From Microvirga brassicacearum (GTDB taxonomy: Bacteria; Pseudomonadota; Alphaproteobacteria; Rhizobiales; Beijerinckiaceae): DNA of 64,000 nucleotides. Shown here piece after piece: positions 26,919 through 35,456 of the stretch; the stretch's first letter is position 1, and each line of letters begins with the position of its first letter. The notes under the pieces were generated by a model, which ran no database searches, was not told where the DNA came from, and was given only the letters and a program-made list of their open reading frames with translations. The stretch is from positions 124,001 to 188,000 of the forward strand of contig NZ_VCMV01000003.1 of the NCBI RefSeq assembly GCF_008757455.1, read 5' to 3'. Made by a program: the position numbers and the translations under genes.

Positions 26919-28718
26919 ATGGCCTCCATACCTGCCGGATCTCCTCGCCCGAAAGCCGCCTTGAGCGCATTGCGGCCCCTGGTGCCCTATGCGATCGCCT
27001 ACAAGGGACGGATCGCGGCCGCGTTGCTGGCGCTGATCGTGGCGTCCGCCGCGACGCTGGTCATGCCGATCGCCCTGCGCCGGGTGGTGGATTTCGGCTT
27101 CTCGGCCGACGACCGCACGCTCATCAACGCCTATTTCGCCATGCTGCTGCTGGTGGTGGGTATCCTGTCGGCCGCCAGCGCCGCCCGCTTCTATCTGGTC
27201 ATTACACTGGGCGAGCGGGTGGTGGCGGATCTGCGCTCGGCGGTGTTCGGCCATCTCACGTCGCTCGATCCCGCCTTTTTCGACCAGACCAAAAGCGGCG
27301 AGATCGTTTCCCGGTTGACCGCCGATACCACCCAGGTGAAGGCGGCCTTCGGGGTCAGCATCTCGATTGCCCTGCGCAATGCGTTCCTGTTTGCCGGCGC
27401 CGTCGTGCTGATGATCGTGACCAGCCCGAAGCTCTCGGCCCTGGTGCTATTAGCCATCCCCGCCATCGTGCTGCCGTTGGTGATTTCCGGGCGCGCCGTC
27501 CAGCGCCGCTCGCGCGCCGCGCAGGACCGGCTCGCGGATGCCTCCGCCTATGCGGCCGAAGCCGTCGGCGCGGTTCGCACCATGCAGGCCTTCGGGATGG
27601 AAGCGGCCACGGCCTCGCGGTTTGCCGCGGCCGCCGAACATGCCTTCGATGCGGCGCGCCTGTCGACGACCATGCGGGCGTTCCTGACCGGCATCGGCAT
27701 CTTCATGGTCTCGGCCAGCGTGGTGGGCGTGCTGTGGTACGGCGCGCAGGATGTCATGAACGGCACCATGACACCCGGGCAATTGTCGCAATTCGTCCTC
27801 TACGCGGTTTTTGCCGCGAGCTCGCTGGGCCAGCTGTCGGAAGTCTACGGTGAATTGGCGCAAGCCGCGGGGGCGGCCGAGCGGCTCGGTGAAATCCTTG
27901 CGGCGGAGCCCGCCATCCGGGCGCCGAAAAATCCGGTGTCTCTGCCGGAGCCCTCGCCGGGTACGGTGGCGTTCAACGACGTCTGGTTCGCCTATCCGAT
28001 GCGCAGCGAGCAGCCTTCGCTCAAGGGCTTCGACGTGCGGCTGGCTTCGGGCGAACGGGTGGCGCTCGTCGGCCCGTCGGGAGCAGGCAAAAGCACGGTT
28101 CTGCAATTGCTCCTGCGGTTTTACGATCCGCAGGAGGGCGAGATCCTCGTTGATGGCGTGCCGATCTCGAAGGCGGACCCGGTTGCACTTCGCGCCCGCA
28201 TGGCGCTGGTGCCGCAGGACCCGACGGTGTTCGGGGCCAGCGTCAACGACAACATCCGCTATGGCCGCCCTGATGCGACCGACGAAGAGGTCCGTCGCGC
28301 GGCGACGCTGGCGGCGGCCGACGGCTTCATCCGCGCGATGCCGCAGGGCTACGACACTCTCATCGGCGAGCGCGGCGTTACCCTCTCGGGCGGCCAGCGC
28401 CAGCGCCTTGCCATCGCCCGGGCCATCCTGAAGGATGCCCCGATCCTGCTTCTCGACGAGGCTACGTCCGCCCTCGACGCCGAGAGCGAGCGCAAGGTCC
28501 AGACCGCCCTCGACCGATTGATGCAGGGCCGGACCACCCTCGTCATCGCGCACCGGCTCGCAACCGTGCGCTCGGCCGACCGGATCCTCGTGATGGACCA
28601 GGGCCGCATCGTCGAGGAGGGCACGCATGAGGCGCTGCTTGCCGAAGGGGGTCTGTATGCGAGACTGGCCCGGCTGCAATTCACCGATCCCGACGGCCAC
28701 GTGGAAGCGGCCGAGTAA
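26919..28718 (+). CDS. ABC transporter, fused permease and ATPase (MsbA-like exporter)
   Basis: Half-transporter of 599 residues that should dimerise in the inner membrane. About six membrane helices (residues 20-310) are followed by the ATPase domain with Walker A GPSGAGKST (about residue 387), Q-loop LVPQDPTVF, signature LSGGQRQRL and Walker B ILLLDEAT, then the H-loop IAHRLATV. All catalytic residues are present. The family exports lipids, drugs or peptides; the substrate cannot be told. The ATG at 26919 has only a weak ribosome-binding site; the frame extends further upstream without similarity. Confidence 0.92.
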   Translation: MASIPAGSPRPKAALSALRPLVPYAIAYKGRIAAALLALIVASAATLVMPIALRRVVDFGFSADDRTLINAYFAMLLLVVGILSAASAARFYLVITLGERVVADLRSAVFGHLTSLDPAFFDQTKSGEIVSRLTADTTQVKAAFGVSISIALRNAFLFAGAVVLMIVTSPKLSALVLLAIPAIVLPLVISGRAVQRRSRAAQDRLADASAYAAEAVGAVRTMQAFGMEAATASRFAAAAEHAFDAARLSTTMRAFLTGIGIFMVSASVVGVLWYGAQDVMNGTMTPGQLSQFVLYAVFAASSLGQLSEVYGELAQAAGAAERLGEILAAEPAIRAPKNPVSLPEPSPGTVAFNDVWFAYPMRSEQPSLKGFDVRLASGERVALVGPSGAGKSTVLQLLLRFYDPQEGEILVDGVPISKADPVALRARMALVPQDPTVFGASVNDNIRYGRPDATDEEVRRAATLAAADGFIRAMPQGYDTLIGERGVTLSGGQRQRLAIARAILKDAPILLLDEATSALDAESERKVQTALDRLMQGRTTLVIAHRLATVRSADRILVMDQGRIVEEGTHEALLAEGGLYARLARLQFTDPDGHVEAAE

Positions 28719-28801
28719 CCGATCCGAACCGATTCCCACTCTGGCGGTTAAGTCACAGCCGGCCCTTGCGCCCGGTTTGAGCCTCGTCAGGGAGAGCGAG
28801 C

Positions 28802-28984
28802 ATGATCGAGACGTGCAGTAGACGGCACCCGCAGGATTCTCCCCGCATCAACCTCCATGAGGAATGGGAGGTTCGTTACTGGGCCGGGCGGTGGCGGGTA
28901 TCACGGGATCAACTCATGGACACCGTCAAGCGTGTCGGCGTGCAGGTCTCGGACGTGGCGCGCGCCTTGGGAAAGTCGGCGTGA
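28802..28984 (+). CDS. DUF3606 family small protein
   Basis: Protein of 60 residues. RINLHEEWEVRYWAGRWRVS followed by QLMDTVKRVGVQVSDVARAL is the DUF3606 pattern. Function unknown; members are often stress-associated in Rhizobiales. GGGAGAG lies just upstream of the ATG. I looked for a general-stress (EcfG-type) promoter upstream and did not find one. Confidence 0.8.
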   Translation: MIETCSRRHPQDSPRINLHEEWEVRYWAGRWRVSRDQLMDTVKRVGVQVSDVARALGKSA

Positions 28985-29058
28985 GAGCGGGTTCCAGCCA
29001 GATGATTATCGGCCCGAAGCCATGGAACGTGGCCAGATCCATCGTCTGGATTGAAAGC

Positions 29059-29523
29059 TCACTGGGCTTTCGCGGCCGCCTCCTCGAGGAGGCGCTGGAG
29101 TGCTGCCTTCACGTCCGGATTGCCCTCGAAATCGGTGACTTGTTGCGGCTTTCCGCTTCTGTTCGCCACAAGTGTCGCGGCGGCGGATACGGTCGTCTTT
29201 CCGCCTGTTTCGTCAAACACATAGGTGATGCGGGCCCGCGCCGTCGGATCCCAGCGATGCTTGAGGACAACGCTGTACAGGAAATCGTTCGAGCGCATGT
29301 CCACCACGAGGATTTTGGGCGTATCCGAAACCACAAGATTGTTCTTGTTCACCGCCTGATAGACGAGGACGTTCCTGATCGTCGAAGCTGGCGCGGAGGT
29401 GGTGATCATCGCCTGCGCAGTGGTGTCGATCGGCCCGATATCGGCCGTCTGGCAGCCCGAGAGGATGACCGTCAGTCCAATGACGGCGGCACAGAAGGCT
29501 GGTTTCGCAGCGCGAATGGTCAA
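29059..29523 (-). CDS. Putative lipoprotein of unknown function
   Basis: Protein of 154 residues with a signal sequence ending in the lipobox VILSGC (Cys at residue 24). The mature part is about 130 residues with mixed beta and helix, including IRNVLVYQAVNKNNLVVSD and ARITYVFDETGGKTTVSA; I do not recognise the family. It lies 110 bases downstream of the MotB-like gene on the same strand and may share its transcript, which would place it at the same envelope site. The ATG has GGAGGAA upstream. Confidence 0.75.
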   Translation of the reverse strand: MTIRAAKPAFCAAVIGLTVILSGCQTADIGPIDTTAQAMITTSAPASTIRNVLVYQAVNKNNLVVSDTPKILVVDMRSNDFLYSVVLKHRWDPTARARITYVFDETGGKTTVSAAATLVANRSGKPQQVTDFEGNPDVKAALQRLLEEAAAKAQ

Positions 29524-29632
29524 GTTTGTTCCTCCGGAAAACGCATGGGCTAAAATTCCGAACGTTAGGTTTAGATAGGCGATGGCGTTAGGGCAACAGC
29601 ATTCCGGCAGCGGCTGGAATGAGTTCGCCGTG

Positions 29633-30661
29633 TTAGCGTTCGGTGAGTTTCAGCTCGATGCGCCGGTTGCGCGAATAGGCTTCTTCCGACGTGCCCACGT
29701 CGATGGGCTGATATTCGCCGAAGCCCGCCGCGAGCAGATGCTGCGGCGACACCCCGCGGGCAGCGAAAGCCTGGACCACCGCGATCGCGCGAGCCGCCGA
29801 CAAGGCCCAGTTCGACGGGAACTGTGCGGTGGCGATCGGTCGGGCATCCGTATGGCCGTCGACCCGGATCACCCATGGGATATCGGGCGGGATCTGCTTT
29901 TCCAATTCCACCAGCGCGCTCGCGATACGGTCCAGCTCGCCCGAGGCCTCGGGACGCAACGTTGCCTGACCGACGGGAAACAGCACTTCAGACTGGAAGA
30001 CGAAGCGGTCGCCGACGATCCGGACATCCTGCCGATTGCCGAGGATCTGGCGCAAGCGGCCGAAGAAATCGGACCGGAAGCGGGCGAGTTCCTGCACCCT
30101 TTGGGCGAGCGCCACATTGAGCCTGCTACCCAGATCCGCGATCCGCGCCTGACTGTCCTTGTCGCGCGTTTCGGACGCGTCGAGAGCCTCTTCGAGGGCC
30201 GCCAGCTGGCGCCGCATGGCGGCGATCTGCTGGTTGAGGATCTCGATCTGGCTGAGGGCGCGGCCTGTGGCCTGTTTCTCGCTTTCGAGAGCGGTATTCA
30301 GCTCGCTGGCGCGGCTCTGCGCTTCGCCGCCGCTCTCGACCATGCTCTGCAGCCGCTCCCGATCGGCTTCGGCCGATTGCAGGGTCGTCTGAAGCGAGTT
30401 GAGATTTTCCTCGAGCGTCCGGCGGTTTGAGCGTTCGAGCGACAGGAGATCGGTGAGTTCCGAGATCTGACGGTTAAGGCGGTCCAGCACCGTGTCGCGG
30501 GTCGAGAGTTCGCGGGACAGGAAGAACTGCCCGACCATGAACACCGAGATGAGAAACACGATCGCGAGCAACAGCGTCGACAGGGCGTCCACGAAGGCCG
30601 GCCAGTAATTGAGTTCTCCCCGGGGACCGCGCCGCCGCCTGCCCGAACTTGCAACCGGCAT
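29633..30661 (-). CDS. MotB/OmpA-like stator protein with coiled-coil neck
   Basis: Protein of 342 residues. A basic N-terminus is followed by one membrane helix (about 22-48, AFVDALSTLLLAIVFLISVF) with Asp25 at the position of the proton-binding Asp of MotB. A coiled coil of about 130 residues (55-185) follows, then an OmpA-like peptidoglycan-binding domain (about 205-342) with IRVDGHTDARPI and LSAARAIAVVQAF and the final YSRNRRIELKL. Its ATG overlaps the stop of the MotA-like gene (TGATG), so the two are translationally coupled. No flagellar or chemotaxis gene is nearby. Likely the peptidoglycan-anchored half of a non-flagellar ion-driven motor; function unknown. Confidence 0.85.
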   Translation of the reverse strand: MPVASSGRRRRGPRGELNYWPAFVDALSTLLLAIVFLISVFMVGQFFLSRELSTRDTVLDRLNRQISELTDLLSLERSNRRTLEENLNSLQTTLQSAEADRERLQSMVESGGEAQSRASELNTALESEKQATGRALSQIEILNQQIAAMRRQLAALEEALDASETRDKDSQARIADLGSRLNVALAQRVQELARFRSDFFGRLRQILGNRQDVRIVGDRFVFQSEVLFPVGQATLRPEASGELDRIASALVELEKQIPPDIPWVIRVDGHTDARPIATAQFPSNWALSAARAIAVVQAFAARGVSPQHLLAAGFGEYQPIDVGTSEEAYSRNRRIELKLTER

Positions 30662-31626
30662 CAGGGCAGTCTTTCTTGCGACAGGCGATCGAGCACCTGC
30701 TTCAGTTCCTTCTCGCGGGCAGCCTGCGCCTCGACCCAGTCGCGGATCATCTGCTGCTCGGCGCGCATATGCTGCACCAACCCCTGAACGCCTTCGGCAA
30801 GATTGGCCATGGCCTGAGTCGAGGCCCGTCCGCCGGCGCCGTCATTGACGGCGGCGGTCAGCCGATGGAGCGCAATGGCGAGATCGTTCGAGGTGCCGGG
30901 GCGGGCACCCAGTTCCGGACCGACCGTATCCATGGTCGACATGGCAAGCCAGTCCTCGAGCTCGGTGTAGAATCGGCTTTGCGCCTGCCCGGCCTGCAGA
31001 TCGAGGAAGCTCAGCACAAGCGAGCCGGCAAGACCGAAGAGCGAGGCCGAGAAGGACAGGCCCATGCCCTGCAGCGGGCCCGCCAGCGAGTTCTTCAATT
31101 CGTCGAACAGGACCGCCGAATCCTGCCCGGTCCGCAACGACGAGATGATGCGGCCGACCGAGCCGACCGTGTCGATGAGGCCCCAGAACGTCCCGAGCAA
31201 TCCGAGAAACACCAGGAGGCCGGCGAGATAGCGAACGATCTCCCGGCTTTCATCGAGGCGCGCGCCGACGGAATCGAGGAGCGAGCGAGTCGCGGCGACG
31301 GAGAGGGTCGATTGCGCCGAGCGGCCGCTGATGAAGGACGCCATCGGTGCGAGCAGGATCGGCGGATTGGGGGGCAGGACGCCTTCCTCGTTGTGCCGGA
31401 AGGTGTTGACCCAGCGGACCTCCGGGAACAGGCGCATGACCTGCCGGATAGCCAGCACGATGCCGATCATCATGACGCCGATGATGAGGCCGTTCAGGCC
31501 TGGATTCGCCATGAACGCGTCGACGATCTGCTTGTAGAGGATGAACGCGACAAACCCTGCCAGAATCAGGAAGACCGCCATCCGGATCAGGTAGATCCGC
31601 GGTGGGGTAAGGGGTTGTTCGTCCAT
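30661..31626 (-). CDS. MotA/TolQ/ExbB-like stator membrane protein
   Basis: Inner-membrane protein of 321 residues with four hydrophobic segments, at about 10-34, 43-62, 133-160 and 184-208. The last two contain the proton-channel pattern GLLGTFWGLIDTVGSVG and GMGLSFSASLFGLAGSLVLSF typical of MotA/TolQ/ExbB. Between helices two and three is a cytoplasmic loop of 70 residues; the C-terminal 110 residues are charged helix. It forms a pair with the MotB-like gene, which begins at its stop codon. The inositol monophosphatase gene is 115 bases upstream on the same strand. Partner and process unknown. Confidence 0.85.
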   Translation of the reverse strand: MDEQPLTPPRIYLIRMAVFLILAGFVAFILYKQIVDAFMANPGLNGLIIGVMMIGIVLAIRQVMRLFPEVRWVNTFRHNEEGVLPPNPPILLAPMASFISGRSAQSTLSVAATRSLLDSVGARLDESREIVRYLAGLLVFLGLLGTFWGLIDTVGSVGRIISSLRTGQDSAVLFDELKNSLAGPLQGMGLSFSASLFGLAGSLVLSFLDLQAGQAQSRFYTELEDWLAMSTMDTVGPELGARPGTSNDLAIALHRLTAAVNDGAGGRASTQAMANLAEGVQGLVQHMRAEQQMIRDWVEAQAAREKELKQVLDRLSQERLP

Positions 31627-31740
31627 CGTTATCCTGCTCTCTGGTGCCTTCGAAGCCGTATCAATGTGACCGGCTGGCCGCGCGGGATCAAGCGTAGCGG
31701 AGGCGTGCGAAGGCTGGACGAACAGAAATCTCGGCTCGGA

Positions 31741-32535
31741 TCAGCGCTTCGCGGTCTTCAAAAGCTTGAGCAACTCACGGTGCAAGGTCTCGTTTCCGCA
31801 CGCGATCGTGCCGGTGACGAGGGGGTCGCTGCCGCCATCGGCATCGGACAGGTAGCCGCCGGCCTCGCGGATCAGCAACATGCCGGCCGAAATATCCCAG
31901 CTGTTGAGGCCGCGTTCCCAATAGGCATCGAGACGGCCGCAGGCCACATAGGCAAGGTCGAGTGCCGCCGCGCCGAAGCGCCGCATGCCGCCCACATGGC
32001 CCATCACTGCGGAGAGCTCCTTCAGGAACACCCCGTGGTCACCCTTGGCGATGTGCGGCAGGCCGCAGGCAACGACCGCGTCGGCCATCTCGGTGCGAGC
32101 CGCCACGCGGATGCGGCGGTTGTTGAGATAGGCGCCCTTGCCCTTCTCGGCGATGAACAATTCGTCCTTCACCGGATCGTAGATGATGCCCGCAACGATC
32201 TGTCCATCGCGCTCGAGGCCGACGGAGATCGCGAATTGCGGCAGGCCGTGAAGGAAGTTGGTGGTGCCGTCGAGCGGATCGATGTGCCAGCGATGGTTTG
32301 GGTCGGTGCCTTTTACGACGCCGCTTTCCTCCATGACGAACCCATAACCGGGCCGTGCTTTCTCAAGCGCATCGCGCAGGATCTGCTCGGCCTTGCGGTC
32401 GGCCGCGGAAACGAAGTCGCCGGGGCCCTTGCGCGAGACCTGCAGGTTTTCCACCTCGCCGAAATCCCGTTTCAGGGAGCGCGAGGCCTTCATCACGGCA
32501 TCGGTCATGACGGTCATGAGGGGCGAGCGGATCAT
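31741..32535 (-). CDS. suhB: Inositol monophosphatase family protein
   Basis: Magnesium-dependent phosphatase of 264 residues. Metal-binding motifs are complete: MEESG (about residue 69), IDPLDGTTNFLHG (about 85) and the C-terminal SWDISAGMLLIREAGG (about 212). It would hydrolyse myo-inositol 1-phosphate or related sugar phosphates; SuhB in E. coli also acts on transcription complexes. The ATG at 32535 begins the conserved region MIRSPLMTVM; the frame is open a further 18 codons with no support. Confidence 0.92.
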   Translation of the reverse strand: MIRSPLMTVMTDAVMKASRSLKRDFGEVENLQVSRKGPGDFVSAADRKAEQILRDALEKARPGYGFVMEESGVVKGTDPNHRWHIDPLDGTTNFLHGLPQFAISVGLERDGQIVAGIIYDPVKDELFIAEKGKGAYLNNRRIRVAARTEMADAVVACGLPHIAKGDHGVFLKELSAVMGHVGGMRRFGAAALDLAYVACGRLDAYWERGLNSWDISAGMLLIREAGGYLSDADGGSDPLVTGTIACGNETLHRELLKLLKTAKR

Positions 32536-32660
32536 CGGCGGGCAGTCCTGAACAAGGGGCGGGAAATGGGATGAGGCCGGGTGGACCACGGCGGGCAGCG
32601 AAGGTCAAGCGATAGCTCGGGTTCGTAATTGTCCAGGGCGACCGGAACCGCCCCGGCAGA

Positions 32661-33560
32661 CTAACGCATGCCGAGACGCTCGCCCGCCAGTTTCTCCGAC
32701 TTTTTCTTCTCGTCCGGAGTCAGGTCCTTGAGCGCATCGTCAAGCCACGGATCGGCAAGGCCTTGGCCGACCGCCAGGATGTGCCATGCGGCGGCGTCGA
32801 TCTTGTTGACAGGCACGCCGCGCCCGGCGGCGAGGAGGCGCGCGAGGCGGTTCTGCGCGATGGCGTTGCCCTTGGCGGCGGCGCGGCGAAAATATTGCGC
32901 CGCCTTGCTCTCGTTCTTCACCACGCCGTCGCCGTTGAAGAGCAGAATGGCGTATTCCACATCCCCGACCGAAGACCCGTTCTGCGCCGCCCGCTCGAAC
33001 AGGGCGGCGGCCTCGGTGGGATTGCGTGTGAGGCCGCGTCCCTTGAGATACAGCACCCCGAGCGCGTGTTGCGCATCGGGCAGTTCGGCGTTGGCTGCGA
33101 CACGCAACAATTCGATGGTGCGTCGGACATCGGCATCGGCGCTGCTCGGGAGCAGGATGAGCGCCAGATTGTAGCTCGCGACCGGATGGCCCTTTGCGGC
33201 GGCCTCTTCGAGCCAGGCGCGCCCTTGGGCGGGGTTCTTGGCCATCCCCCGGCCTTCCAGCGCCATCAGGCCGAGTGAGGCGAGGGCCTGCGCGTCGCCG
33301 CGCTGTGCGGCCAGCCGATACCATTCGGCGGCCTTGACGGGGCTCACCGGCACGCCGAGGCCTTGGTTGTACAATTCGCCCAGAAGCGTCATGGCGGCCG
33401 AATCCGACTGGTTTTTCTCCAGCCGCATGGTCGCTTCGCGGAAGGCCTCGTTATAGTGGCCGCGCTGATAGGCCCCGAAGGCGAGGTCGGTCGCGGCGTA
33501 AGCCGTCCCGATGGACAGCACGCATGCGAAAGCGGCGGCGAACAGGCGGGTCCGGTGCAT
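32661..33560 (-). CDS. Sel1-repeat (TPR-like) exported protein
   Basis: Protein of 299 residues with a signal peptide (about 5-22, ending AYA). The rest consists of about six Sel1-like repeats of about 36 residues, recognised by the spaced A-x-W/A-Y/F-x-x-AA-x-G motif, such as AAEWYRLAAQRGDAQALASLG. Such periplasmic proteins scaffold complexes or signal. The ATG at 33560 overlaps the stop of the ThiE-like gene (TGATG), arguing for coupled translation and against the TTG one codon earlier. Function unknown. Confidence 0.87.
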   Translation of the reverse strand: MHRTRLFAAAFACVLSIGTAYAATDLAFGAYQRGHYNEAFREATMRLEKNQSDSAAMTLLGELYNQGLGVPVSPVKAAEWYRLAAQRGDAQALASLGLMALEGRGMAKNPAQGRAWLEEAAAKGHPVASYNLALILLPSSADADVRRTIELLRVAANAELPDAQHALGVLYLKGRGLTRNPTEAAALFERAAQNGSSVGDVEYAILLFNGDGVVKNESKAAQYFRRAAAKGNAIAQNRLARLLAAGRGVPVNKIDAAAWHILAVGQGLADPWLDDALKDLTPDEKKKSEKLAGERLGMR

Positions 33561-34213
33561 CAATCGAGTGCCTCGCGCTCGCCGATCAGCGCGATGGCGG
33601 CGGGGATCGCCTTGGCGGGGCCGTCCGCATGGGACCAGACCGCATCGCCGAGCGCGATGAACTCGGCGCGGGTCGCCACCAGTTCCGGGATCACTTCAAG
33701 GCTCGGCGCATAGACGACGCAAGGGGTCTCGAAGATCTCGGCCCACCAGGTCGCTCGCTCCACGACGCTCTCGAGAGAGGGCAGGCTGTCGTCCGCGCGG
33801 GGCTCGCCGAAAAGGAGATAATCGGCCCCCGCTTCGCCGGCCGTCATCGCCTCGTCCTTCGAGCGGATGGCGCCCACACCCATGGCCCGCTCCGATTTGA
33901 GGTGCTGGCGCAGGTCTTTCAGGTCGGTCTGGCCGCTGGTGACATGAACCCCGTCCGCGCCGGCACGTCCGGCAACGAGCGCCAGATCGGCTTCGCCCGC
34001 CGAGGCGATGATGAGCGCCGTTCCATGGTCCTGCACGGGAGGCGCCAGGATCTTAATCTGGTTGACGAGGGTCCGCTCGTCGGCCTTCGGGAGCCGGAGC
34101 AGCAGGGCCGCGACATCACCGGTTGCGCAAGCCTCCGCAAGACGCGGCGCAAAAGCGGCGGCGTCTTCCACGACCGGGGTGATGAGATAGAGGCGGGCAG
34201 CAGGTTCAGCCAT
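33560..34213 (-). CDS. ThiE-like protein, divergent; TMP synthase activity doubtful
   Basis: Protein of 217 residues with the overall ThiE TIM-barrel pattern: RLYLITP at the first strand, AGADGVHVT at mid-protein, and AGEAGADYLLFGE. But the recognisable ThiE ligand motifs are altered. The pyrophosphate loop usually written GPVFPTPTK is replaced by FGEPRADDSLP; the VVAIGGI strand is CVVYAPS; QLREK is LLLRLPK; and the NDR substrate position is ASAG. True thiamine phosphate synthase activity is therefore doubtful. It is cotranscribed with the Sel1 gene and lies after fba beyond a terminator. The ATG at 34213 precedes the conserved first strand. Confidence 0.78.
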   Translation of the reverse strand: MAEPAARLYLITPVVEDAAAFAPRLAEACATGDVAALLLRLPKADERTLVNQIKILAPPVQDHGTALIIASAGEADLALVAGRAGADGVHVTSGQTDLKDLRQHLKSERAMGVGAIRSKDEAMTAGEAGADYLLFGEPRADDSLPSLESVVERATWWAEIFETPCVVYAPSLEVIPELVATRAEFIALGDAVWSHADGPAKAIPAAIALIGEREALD

Positions 34214-34249
34214 GATCCACGATCGACGAGAAAATTTCAGAGAGCTACG

Positions 34250-34286
34250 CCATAACGAAAACGGGGCCATCTTGCGAGGCCCCGTT
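34250..34286 (-). terminator. Terminator after fba (minus strand)
   Basis: AACGGGGCC and GGCCCCGTT form a 9-bp stem around a 9-base loop. On the minus strand the stem is followed by TTTTCGTT, so it ends the tkt-gap-pgk-fba transcript before the ThiE-like gene. Confidence 0.85.
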
Positions 34287-34319
34287 ATTCCGAAAATTAA
34301 GGCGAAAGCCCGGTCGGCC

Positions 34320-35405
34320 TCACTCGGCAGCCTTCCGGCCGGCGCCGTATGTCGGGTCGAGCTCGCCGGACGCATAGCGCTTGGCCATGGCGGCGGTGGA
34401 CAGAATCTTGATCTTGCCCGCCTGGCCCGCCGTGCCGAATTCCTCGAAGCGCAGCTTGCAGAGCTTCGTCATGGCTTCCATGGCGGGCTTGAGATACTTG
34501 CGCGGGTCGAACTCGCCCGGATTCTCGGTGAGGATGCGGCGGATCTGGCCGGTCATCGCCATGCGGTTGTCGGTGTCGATGTTGATCTTGCGGACGCCGT
34601 GCTTGATGCCCCGCTGGATCTCCTCGACCGGCACGCCCCAGGTCTGGGGCATCTTGCCGCCGTACTGGTTGATGATGTCCTGCAGGTCCTGCGGCACCGA
34701 GGACGAGCCGTGCATGACCAGATGGGTGTTGGGCAGGCGGCGGTGGATTTCCTCGATGACATGCATCGCGAGGATCGCGCCATCCGGCTTGCGGGTGAAC
34801 TTGTAGGCCCCGTGCGAGGTGCCCATGGCGATGGCGAGCGCGTCCACCCGGGTCTCGGCCACGAACTTCACGGCCTCGTCGGGATCGGTGAGCAGCTGAT
34901 CGTGACTGAGCTTGCCCTCGGCCCCGTGGCCATCCTCCTTGTCGCCCATGCCGGTCTCGAGGGAACCGAGCACGCCGAGTTCGCCTTCCACCGAGATGCC
35001 GCCGAGATGCGCCATCTCGACCACCTTCCGGGTGACGCCGACATTGTAGTCCCAATCACCCGGGGTCTTGCCGTCGGCCTTGAGCGATCCGTCCATCATC
35101 ACCGACGTGAAGCCGGACTGGATCGCCGTCATGCAGGTGGCTGGCTCGTTGCCGTGATCGAGATGCACGCAGACGGGGATATGCGGATAGATCTCGGTGA
35201 CCGCGTCCATCATGTGCTTGAGCATGATGTCGTTTGCGTAGGATCGCGCGCCGCGGCTCGCCTGGATGATCACCGGCGCCTCGAGGGCGTTCGCCGCCTC
35301 CATGATGGCGAGCGCCTGTTCCATATTGTTGATGTTGAACGCCGGTACGCCGTAGCCGTGCTCGGCGGCGTGGTCGAGTAGCTGTCTCAAGGTGATGCGC
35401 GCCAT
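34320..35405 (-). CDS. fba: Fructose-bisphosphate aldolase class II, Calvin-cycle subtype
   Basis: Zinc aldolase of 361 residues acting in glycolysis, gluconeogenesis and the Calvin cycle. Zinc-ligand motifs are VHLDHGNEP (about residue 80), [12 protein letters not shown] (about 137) and MHGSSSVP (about 235); substrate binding is at [11 protein letters not shown]. The long insert and [16 protein letters not shown] mark the subtype common in Calvin-cycle organisms, though no RuBisCO gene is in the window. The second ATG (35405) has AGGAGG at six bases and is preferred over the first. Confidence 0.95.
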   Translation of the reverse strand: MARITLRQLLDHAAEHGYGVPAFNINNMEQALAIMEAANALEAPVIIQASRGARSYANDIMLKHMMDAVTEIYPHIPVCVHLDHGNEPATCMTAIQSGFTSVMMDGSLKADGKTPGDWDYNVGVTRKVVEMAHLGGISVEGELGVLGSLETGMGDKEDGHGAEGKLSHDQLLTDPDEAVKFVAETRVDALAIAMGTSHGAYKFTRKPDGAILAMHVIEEIHRRLPNTHLVMHGSSSVPQDLQDIINQYGGKMPQTWGVPVEEIQRGIKHGVRKINIDTDNRMAMTGQIRRILTENPGEFDPRKYLKPAMEAMTKLCKLRFEEFGTAGQAGKIKILSTAAMAKRYASGELDPTYGAGRKAAE

Positions 35406-35456
35406 CATGTTCCTCCTGATTTTATGTCTTAGAGCCTGACGAAGCTGAACTGCGCC

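Noticed and set aside
29633-31626. Zorya-type phage defence (ZorA/ZorB) as identity of the MotA/MotB-like pair
   Set aside because: No ZorC, ZorD or ZorE gene, nuclease or helicase is adjacent. The neighbours are a lipoprotein and inositol monophosphatase genes.
30649-32574. A 641-residue + strand frame across the stator and suhB genes
   Set aside because: It spans two unrelated genes in antisense and has no recognisable domain.
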